From contig JAJFFA010000485.1 of assembly GCA_021776885.1 (NCBI GenBank), positions 1-12,845 of the forward strand: a stretch of DNA of 12,845 nt. The letters run 5' to 3'. The DNA comes from Planctomycetota bacterium (lineage in GTDB: Bacteria > Planctomycetota > UBA1135 > GCA-002686595). The translations under genes were made by a program, and so were the position numbers. The first letter of the stretch is position 1. Each line of letters begins with the position of its first letter. The notes under the pieces are model-generated. The model had not been told where the DNA came from and did no database searches. It was given only the letters and a program-made list of their open reading frames with translations. Shown here one piece after another: positions 8,405 through 12,845 of this stretch.

Positions 8405-9382
8405 TTAGCTCGAGAGGGCGGTCTGCAGGGCGCGGCGCGAGTCCGGCCCGGCGAGCAGTCGTCCGAGGGCGACGGCCAGAGCAGGCGAGAGGTGGAACTC
8501 CTCCGCGCCGCCCGCGCGCGAGCAGGCCTCGAGCAAGAGGCGCGCGTCCTGCGGCAAGAGGAAGTCGAGATCCGACAGGTCGAGGCTGCGCTCGCCGCTG
8601 AGGTGCACGCTCGAGACCGCGAAGGTCAGGCGCACACGGCTGCCGCTGTTCGGGGCCGTTTCGATGCGCAGGCCTTCCGACAGGGCACTGGCGCGGGCCA
8701 GGCCTCCGTCGCGCGAGGAGGTCCGGGCGATCTCGCTGCTGCAGAATCCCGCGCCGCGGTCGCTGACCGTCACCACGAGCTCGCGCTCGTCGAGCTGGGC
8801 CTCGACCCGCAGGGTCTCATCCGCGGACTGCGGTGCCGTACGGCTCTCGGTCGGGTAGGCGTGGCGGCAGACGTTGTCGAACACCTCTGCGCAGGCCGTC
8901 GCGATCCGTGCGCGGGCGGCGGGGGTGACCCGCGAGCGTAGGGCCCAGGCGATGAGGTCGCGGGCGGCGCGCTCGACGCTCTCCTTGCGCGCCGGGTACT
9001 CGCGTTCGAAGGGCATGCCCGAGCACAGGCCGCCGTCCTGGGTCTCCTCGATCACGTCGATCAACTGATCGAGGTCGATCGGGCGGTACAGCCAGAACGC
9101 GTGGCCGAAGCCCACGGCGTCGGCCAGGTTGGCCAGCCCGTGGGGGCCGACGAGCACGGTGCGCGTGTAGCGGTCGCGCTGGGCGATCTGCTTGAGGCGC
9201 TCGAGGGAGAGGGTGACGTCCTCTGGCAGCTCGACGACGCGTACGTCCGCCTGCTCCCAGGGAGCCGCGTCCCAGCCTTCGAGCTGGACGGCATGGCCGC
9301 GGACGCGCAGGAAGTGCACGGCGCCGCGCAGGGCACCGGGTGTGGACTCGACAGCGTCGACGCGCAGGCTGGCGAAGTTCAT
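8405..9382 (-). CDS. Pseudo-receiver fused to GHKL (RsbW/anti-sigma-type) ATPase domain
   Basis: A 325-residue protein. Residues about 1-115 look like a degenerate response-regulator receiver: the end of the fold (HAFWLYRPIDLDQLIDVIEE) matches the 'K-P-x-x-x-x-x-L' pattern but with Arg for the conserved Lys, and the position expected for the phospho-Asp reads VVELPED, with no Asp in the right place. Residues about 130-255 are a GHKL ATPase of the HATPase_c_2 kind: ATACAEVFDNVCRHAY (E166 and N170), SDRGAGF (207-213), a GGLARASAL segment, and the closing SGSRVRLTF. This domain appears intact. A further 70-residue C-terminal tail (DLSDLDFLLPQD onwards) is unassigned. There is no HisKA, so it may act like RsbW/SpoIIAB on a protein partner. 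It overlaps the preceding pseudokinase by 4 nt. Confidence 0.82.
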   Translation of the reverse strand: MNFASLRVDAVESTPGALRGAVHFLRVRGHAVQLEGWDAAPWEQADVRVVELPEDVTLSLERLKQIAQRDRYTRTVLVGPHGLANLADAVGFGHAFWLYRPIDLDQLIDVIEETQDGGLCSGMPFEREYPARKESVERAARDLIAWALRSRVTPAARARIATACAEVFDNVCRHAYPTESRTAPQSADETLRVEAQLDERELVVTVSDRGAGFCSSEIARTSSRDGGLARASALSEGLRIETAPNSGSRVRLTFAVSSVHLSGERSLDLSDLDFLLPQDARLLLEACSRAGGAEEFHLSPALAVALGRLLAGPDSRRALQTALSS

Positions 9383-10149
9383 GCCACACCCCGCTCGTCG
9401 CTGCCGGAGCGCAGGCTAGAGGCGGGCGCCAGGGGTACGCAGACCAGGACGGCCTCCGGGGCGCTGCGTGACCAGGAGCGGGCGACGCGACCCTGCATGC
9501 GGTCGACGTCACGGCGTGCGATCATGCGCTCGACCGACTCCTGCGGATCGGACTGGGTCTCGTTGCGCCAGTCGGGGGGCACGCCCTGCTGGGGGTTGGC
9601 GAGGACGGCGAACCAGACCTCCTCGGTGTCGTGGGCGGCATGGAACAGGATGTCGCCGCTCGAGTGTCCGAGGATGTCCTCGAGGGTGCGCTGCAGGGCC
9701 GCGGCCAGGAGCGGCCCATCGGTCTCGAAGCTCTGCTGCGGATCCTCCGTGGCCAGGATGACCCGCTCGCGCAAGTCACTGGAGAGGCCGGCCAGAGCGC
9801 TGCGCGCCACCTCGCCCAGGGTGCAGGGCAGGGGGCGCTCGGGCCGAGGCGCGGCGTAGTCGTAGAGCAGCTCCGTTCCCTTCGAAACGACGCTGAGGGT
9901 CTCGAGCGCGCGCTTGATCAGGGCCTCCGGCGTAGCGCCGCTGCCGTTGCCGGACGCGACGGCCTCGAGCGCAGCGCGCAGGGCAGCGAGTGGGTTCCTG
10001 ACGGCGCCCGTCATGAGCTCGTCGAGACCCCTGCGCGAACGCTGGGGGTCGGGGCTGTGCTCGGGAGCGACGTCGGGGGATCGAAGGAGATTGCGCATGA
10101 CGCGGGAGACGTTCGGGGATCGATTGGGCGGCCGGTGGGAAAGGGACAC
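9379..10149 (-). CDS. Degenerate histidine-kinase-like protein (predicted catalytically dead)
   Basis: A 256-residue protein with a kinase's outline but without its chemistry. LMTGAVRNPLAALRAALEA (45-63) aligns with an H-box (x-H-E-I-R-N-P-L) except that Gly replaces the phospho-acceptor His. The next part, LLYDYAAPRPERPLPCTLGEVARSAL (94-119), is exactly what joins HisKA to HATPase in FlrB/NtrB-type kinases. The ATPase region follows the expected order, but DGPLLAAALQRTLEDIL lacks the N-box Asn, NPQQGVP replaces the G1 box, and no GTGLGL G2 box is seen; the final VLVCVPLAP strand is kept. I used the GTG at 10149; an ATG at 10098 is an alternative start. Neither has a good ribosome site. It likely works as a non-catalytic partner or scaffold, perhaps for the GHKL protein encoded next (4-nt overlap) or the nearby sigma-54 activator. 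Confidence 0.78.
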   Translation of the reverse strand: MSLSHRPPNRSPNVSRVMRNLLRSPDVAPEHSPDPQRSRRGLDELMTGAVRNPLAALRAALEAVASGNGSGATPEALIKRALETLSVVSKGTELLYDYAAPRPERPLPCTLGEVARSALAGLSSDLRERVILATEDPQQSFETDGPLLAAALQRTLEDILGHSSGDILFHAAHDTEEVWFAVLANPQQGVPPDWRNETQSDPQESVERMIARRDVDRMQGRVARSWSRSAPEAVLVCVPLAPASSLRSGSDERGVA

Positions 10150-10281
10150 CGGGTGCCTGCACGGATTTCGGCACGGAAGGCCCTGGGCCTTGATGACTCG
10201 CGCCGCAATCGAGAAGGGATTTCCCTACCCGTACGTTCGGCGCAGGTCCGCTAGCCCCGAACCGGGCGGCCGCGGGGCGCC
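10150..10281 (-). promoter_or_regulatory. Candidate promoter/leader region for the minus-strand run
   Basis: This 132-bp gap is the only sizeable break between the activator gene and the long minus-strand run, so a promoter probably lies here. On the minus strand GCCGAAAT (10172-10165) resembles a sigma-28 -10 element (GCCGATAA), but an upstream TCAA is 17 rather than 15 bases away. I find no convincing sigma-54 -24/-12 pair. It also holds the inverted repeat at 10177-10191. Weak evidence; read-through from the activator gene is possible. Confidence 0.3.
10177..10191. repeat. 7-bp inverted repeat, possible operator
   Basis: AAGGCCC-T-GGGCCTT is a perfect 7-bp inverted repeat with a one-base centre. 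The loop is too small for an RNA hairpin, so a protein-binding site is more likely than a terminator. It lies just upstream of the pseudokinase start. Confidence 0.4.
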
Positions 10282-10290
10282 TCAGGCGCC
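10276..10290. repeat. 7-bp inverted repeat overlapping the activator stop codon
   Basis: GGCGCCT-C-AGGCGCC is a perfect inverted repeat centred on the TGA stop (10284-10282) of the sigma-54 activator. There is no following T-run on the minus strand, so it is not a standard intrinsic terminator. Confidence 0.4.
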
Positions 10291-11271
10291 GATGCCGAGG
10301 CGACGCAGCTTGCCGTAGAGCGTCGCTCGGTTGATGCCCAGCTCGCGCGCCGCGCGGCTGCGGTTGCCTTCACAGGCTTCCAGGGCACGCCGGATCAGTG
10401 CGCTCTCCATATCCCTGAGCCGCAGGGACTCCAGGGGCAGGGAGAGGGCCGCGACGCTCGCTTCGCGCGCAGAGGGGGCCTCGGGCACGGCGTCGGGCAC
10501 GGGCTCCAGGTCGTCGATGTCCAGCCGATCGTGCGGGGAGAGCACCGCGGCGCGCTCGAGGACGTTCGCCAGCTCGCGCACGTTGCCCGGCCAGGGACGC
10601 CGGCGCAGGCCGTCCAGGGCGGCCTCGCTCAGCTCGAAGGAGCGGCCCAGGTCGGCTCCCAGGCGCGCGAGGAAGTGTCTCGCCAGGGGGGCGATGTCCT
10701 CCAGCCGCTCGCGCAGGGGCGGGAGATGGATGGAGAGGACGTTGAGCCGATAATAGAGGTCTTCGCGGAACAGGCCCGCGTCGACCCGTGCCGAGAGGTC
10801 CCGGTGGGTCGAGGCGATGATGCGCGCATCCGCGGGCCGGTCGCGGTTCTCGCCGATGCGCCTGAAGCTGCGCTCCTGGAGTACGCGCAGGAGCTTGGCC
10901 TGGGGCTCGGCGGCCAGCTCACCGATCTCGTCGAGCAAGAGGGTGCCCCCCGAAGCGGCTGCGATCAGGCCCTCGTGACCGCCGGGGCGGCCTCCGGTGA
11001 AGGCGCCCGGGGCGTATCCGAAGAGCTCGGCCTCGACCAGGCCGTCGGCCAGGGCGGCGCAGTTGACGGCCACGAACGGGCGCCGGCCGCCGCGCGAGGC
11101 CTCGTGCACGGCGCGGGCAACGAGCTCCTTACCTGTTCCCGACTCGCCGCTGACCAGCACGGTCGTGCGCGGCGAGCGGGCCACCCTTTGTACGCGCTCC
11201 AGCACGGCGTTCATCGCCGGCGAGGCGCCCACCCAGGGGCCGGTCTCGAGCTCGGAGAGAACAGAGTTCAT
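10282..11271 (-). CDS. Sigma-54 activator lacking a receiver domain (PspF/FlrA-like layout)
   Basis: A 329-residue sigma-54-dependent transcription activator made only of the AAA+ and DNA-binding domains. Walker A GESGTGKE is at 42-49; the sigma-54 contact loop reads GAFTGG (89-94) instead of the usual GAFTGA; Walker B GGTLLLDE is at 108-115; FREDLYYRLNVLSI and WPGNVRELANVLERA follow. A Fis-type helix-turn-helix (about 290-325, EGNRSRAARELGINRATLYGKLRRLG) ends it. The open frame reaches an ATG at 11511, but the extra 80 codons encode low-complexity Arg/Pro/Ser sequence and would overlap the flagellin promoter region, so I prefer the ATG at 11271 just before the AAA+ domain. No Shine-Dalgarno is evident. 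With no receiver, control would come from a partner protein or expression level. Position at the head of the cluster suggests a master flagellar activator. Confidence 0.88.
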   Translation of the reverse strand: MNSVLSELETGPWVGASPAMNAVLERVQRVARSPRTTVLVSGESGTGKELVARAVHEASRGGRRPFVAVNCAALADGLVEAELFGYAPGAFTGGRPGGHEGLIAAASGGTLLLDEIGELAAEPQAKLLRVLQERSFRRIGENRDRPADARIIASTHRDLSARVDAGLFREDLYYRLNVLSIHLPPLRERLEDIAPLARHFLARLGADLGRSFELSEAALDGLRRRPWPGNVRELANVLERAAVLSPHDRLDIDDLEPVPDAVPEAPSAREASVAALSLPLESLRLRDMESALIRRALEACEGNRSRAARELGINRATLYGKLRRLGIGA

Positions 11272-11420
11272 GAGGTCGCGGGGCGGGCAGCACGCCGGGG
11301 GCTCGGGGAGGGGGCCGGTCCTTGGGGAGGAAACCGACACTGCGGGGCGTTCCCGGGGGCGTAGGCCTCGAATCGTCGGGATGCGGCGAAAGGTGGAGCG
11401 AAAAAAACTACCCCTCGCGC

Positions 11421-11447
11421 TCAATCCTTTCCGCTCGTCACCGAGAA
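11421..11447 (+). promoter_or_regulatory. Candidate sigma-28 (FliA) promoter for flagellin
   Basis: TCAA, 15 bases, then ACCGAGAA compares with the FliA pattern TAAA-N15-GCCGATAA: three of four and six of eight positions match at exactly the usual spacing. It would give a leader of roughly 90 nt before the flagellin ATG. In GC-rich DNA this could be chance. Confidence 0.35.
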
Positions 11448-11467
11448 CCACTGCGAGCCCGGAGGAC

Positions 11468-11482
11468 TGGACAGCCCGCTGC
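11468..11482 (+). promoter_or_regulatory. Candidate sigma-54 promoter for flagellin
   Basis: TGGACAGCCCGCTGC keeps the essential GG and GC of the -24/-12 elements with 10 bases between them and the T before the -12 GC. It misses the CAC of the consensus TGGCAC. It would start transcription about 50 nt before the ATG. It competes with the sigma-28 candidate; two sigma-54 activators in the cluster make it plausible. Confidence 0.3.
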
Positions 11483-11533
11483 CCGTGCTTCGACTCAACC
11501 TCAGCCTTCACTTACTAGAGAACCGTTTCAGCT

Positions 11534-11538
11534 AGGAA
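11534..11538 (+). promoter_or_regulatory. Ribosome binding site of the first flagellin
   Basis: AGGAA lies 5 bases before the ATG at 11544 and fixes the start. The context CAGCTAGGAATC recurs as CAGCCAAGGAATC before the second flagellin. Confidence 0.65.
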
Positions 11539-11543
11539 TCCCC

Positions 11544-12365
11544 ATGGGTTTGCGAATCAACACCAACGTCGCCTCGTTGACGGCACAGAAGAACCTGGCG
11601 ACCGTCTCCATGCGCCTGCAAGGCAACTACTCGAGGCTCTCCTCGGGACTGCGCATTGCAAGTGCCGCCGACGACGCCGCCGGCCTCGCCATCTCCGAAC
11701 GCATGCGCAGCCAGATCCGGTCCTTGACCGTAGCCGGCCGCAACGCCCAGGACGGGGTCTCCCTGTCGCAGACAGCGGAGGGCGCACTGCACGAGGTCTC
11801 CAACGTCCTCGTCAGGATGCGTGAGCTGGCCCTGCAATCGACCAACGGGACCGTGTCGAGCACGGACCGCGCGACCATCGACGTCGAGTTCCAGGAGATG
11901 ATCGCCGAGATCGATCGCATCGCTCAGCAGGCCGACTTCAACGGGATCCCGTTGCTGGACGGCTCGTCGACGTCGGTCACGGTCCAGGTCGGCATCGATA
12001 CGGGGGAGACGATCACGATCACCCTCGACGACATGCAGGCCGCTGCGCTCGCCATCAGCAACGAGGATGTGACCACGTCGGGCACCGCCGACTCGGCTCT
12101 CGCCGTGATCGACACCGCCATCGACTCCGTCAACGTCGTGCGCGGTGGACTGGGCGCCTCCCAGAACCGGATCGAGAGCGCTCTGCGCAGCATCCTCGCC
12201 ACGCGCGAGAACCTGTCTGCTGCCGAGAGCCGCATCCGTGACGTCGACGTCGCCTCCGAGACGGCTGACCTGACGCGCAACTCGATCATGCAGCAAGCCG
12301 CCGTATCCGTTCTGCAGCAGGCCAACGTCCAGCCGCAGATCGCTCTTTCCCTGCTCCAGGGATAA
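11544..12365 (+). CDS. Flagellin, short D0-D1 form
   Basis: Flagellin polymerises into the filament after export by the flagellar type III system. The 273-residue product has the canonical N-terminus (MGLRINTNVASLTAQ, then LSSGLRIASAADDAAGLAIS at about 32-51, the region that contacts TLR5 in proteobacterial flagellins) and C-terminus (ESRIRDVDVASETADLTRNS, then a NVQPQIALSLLQG end). Only about 60-70 residues of variable sequence (around 145-205, VTVQVGIDTGETITI) separate them, so the outer D2/D3 domains are missing; the filament would be thin and smooth. It is monocistronic or the first of a tandem pair, divergent from the activator gene, with a good ribosome site and hairpins after the stop. 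It is transcribed opposite to the basal-body run, fitting late-class expression. Confidence 0.96.
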   Translation: MGLRINTNVASLTAQKNLATVSMRLQGNYSRLSSGLRIASAADDAAGLAISERMRSQIRSLTVAGRNAQDGVSLSQTAEGALHEVSNVLVRMRELALQSTNGTVSSTDRATIDVEFQEMIAEIDRIAQQADFNGIPLLDGSSTSVTVQVGIDTGETITITLDDMQAAALAISNEDVTTSGTADSALAVIDTAIDSVNVVRGGLGASQNRIESALRSILATRENLSAAESRIRDVDVASETADLTRNSIMQQAAVSVLQQANVQPQIALSLLQG

Positions 12366-12374
12366 CCCGAGAAA

Positions 12375-12428
12375 CGGCACCTCTAGTGCCGAATCGCTGA
12401 GGGGGGGGCCGTCGCAAGGCGGTCCCCC
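12375..12428 (+). terminator. Two consecutive hairpins after flagellin, possible terminator
   Basis: CGGCAC-CTCTA-GTGCCG (12375-12391) is a perfect 6-bp stem. GGGGGGCCG (12403-12411) pairs with CGGTCCCCC (12420-12428) through nine pairs, one of them G-U, with an 8-nt loop. Neither is followed by a T-run, so this is either a U-less terminator or an mRNA-stabilising 3' end. Confidence 0.5.
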
Positions 12429-12704
12429 ACAACCCTCGGCCCCGTCCCGCGCGCATGAGCGCGCCCCGCCACGTGCCCACGGCGGTGCCCGGGACGCCCG
12501 CTCTCTTCACAACCCAGCACAACCACTCCAGCGCCGCGCGTGCAACCGCGGCAGGAGGGGTTGGATCACCCGAGTCTTCGACCGCGTAGGTCGTGGAATG
12601 CCTCGAGCGCACCGCGCGGACGGTGCTCGCAGGCCCACGCGCCGTGCCGGCCACAAGGAGAAGGAGCTCGGGTGAGCCCCAAATCGTCCGCAGATCTTCC
12701 AGCC

Positions 12705-12710
12705 AAGGAA
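12705..12710 (+). promoter_or_regulatory. Ribosome binding site of the second flagellin
   Basis: AAGGAA lies 10 bases before the ATG at 12721. The flanking CAGCCAAGGAATC nearly repeats the sequence before the first flagellin, suggesting duplication of the gene with its translation signal. Confidence 0.6.
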
Positions 12711-12720
12711 TCAGTAACTC

Positions 12721-12845
12721 ATGGGACTTCGTGTCAATACCAACGTCGCTTCGTTGACGGCCCAGCGGAACCTGTTCGAGGTTTCGTCCCGTCTCCAGGG
12801 CAACTTCTCTCGGCTCTCGTCTGGCCTTCGCATCGCGACGGCCGC
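12721..12845 (+). CDS. Second flagellin, N-terminal 41 residues (runs off window)
   Basis: The visible part begins MGLRVNTNVASLTAQRNL and continues through RLQGNFSRLSSGLRIATA, the flagellin D0 start. It closely matches the first flagellin (I/V, K/R, Y/F and S/T exchanges plus a small variable patch at residues 19-23), so the two arose by tandem duplication or pair in one filament. Its codons use more T-ending triplets (CGT, GCT, TCT, GTT) than the first copy, so the two are not a recent identical duplication. The 3' part lies outside the window. Confidence 0.93.
   Translation, partial: MGLRVNTNVASLTAQRNLFEVSSRLQGNFSRLSSGLRIATA

Larger units (their letters stand above)
11272..11543. promoter_or_regulatory. 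Divergent intergenic region between activator and flagellin
   Basis: No gene is supported here. The activator is read leftward and flagellin rightward from this 272-bp spacer, so it should hold promoters in both directions. A run of seven A residues (11401-11407) stands out against the GC-rich surroundings and may be a bent or UP-like element. Candidate sigma-28 and sigma-54 elements for flagellin are listed separately. Confidence 0.6.
12366..12720. other. Non-coding gap between the two flagellins
   Basis: These 355 bp hold no supportable gene: the open frames in it lack flagellar or other recognisable patterns and have no suitable ribosome sites, with the one exception of a GTG at 12672 discussed as a finding. 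The left part has two hairpins after the first flagellin. The right part ends in the second flagellin's ribosome site. TGGAATGCCTCGAGC (12594-12608) keeps a GG-N10-GC spacing and shares nine of fifteen bases with the candidate sigma-54 element before the first flagellin, but its -12 side is poor. No good FliA-type site is seen. Confidence 0.6.

Noticed and set aside
10150..10281. Sigma-54 promoter for the minus-strand run
   Set aside because: I looked for GG-N10-GC with TGGCA/TTGC character; the nearest candidate (GGGCCTTCCGTGC on the minus strand) has 9 rather than 10 bases between GG and GC.
11272..11511. N-terminal 80-codon extension of the sigma-54 activator
   Set aside because: Low-complexity, no domain, poor start context, and it would cover the divergent flagellin promoter region.
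12286..12654. Minus-strand frame of 122 codons across the gap between flagellins
   Set aside because: It overlaps the flagellin 3' end, is Arg/Gly/Ala-rich without motifs, and has no neighbouring gene in that direction.

Overview
The window is a high-GC (visibly about 70%) flagellar locus from a Gram-negative-type (diderm) bacterium. It contains rod and MS-ring genes, a cytoplasmic PAS histidine kinase with an NtrC-type response regulator (the FlrB/FlrC or FleS/FleR arrangement), a second sigma-54 activator and two flagellins in tandem. The order kinase, regulator, flgB, flgC, fliE, fliF resembles clusters in Planctomycetota and delta-proteobacterial lineages. The taxon cannot be fixed from sequence alone; a planctomycete-like organism is only a guess.

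Layout, right to left on the minus strand: a receiver-less sigma-54 activator (10282-11271); a 132-bp gap; then a tightly packed, operon-like run. The run is a degenerate histidine kinase (9379-10149), a pseudo-receiver plus GHKL ATPase protein (8405-9382), a bitopic membrane protein starting at TTG (7205-8380), a secretin/STN-TPR periplasmic protein (5694-7208), a second periplasmic TPR protein (4855-5694), a histidine kinase (3650-4858), its NtrC-like regulator (2253-3653), flgB, flgC, fliE and the start of fliF. Most junctions are 4-nt ATGA overlaps or gaps of a few bases, so one transcript probably carries regulators, envelope proteins and early basal-body genes.

On the plus strand, divergent from the activator gene, lie a complete short flagellin (11544-12365), a 355-bp non-coding gap with hairpins, and the first 41 codons of a second, similar flagellin (12721 to the window end).

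The least explained part is 4855-10149: two signalling proteins with signs of lost phosphotransfer chemistry, followed by three envelope proteins (one spanning the inner membrane with an acidic cytoplasmic arm, two exported TPR proteins), followed by an intact two-component pair. A reasonable inference is an envelope or basal-body assembly checkpoint feeding sigma-54-dependent flagellar transcription, but the sequence does not prove it.

The left edge (about 1-130) does not look like fliF. Codon bias and encoded peptide switch at a 12-bp perfect palindrome (117-128) to what resembles a pilus-type (PilX-like) protein on the opposite strand. This suggests a contig-end misjoin or a rearrangement.
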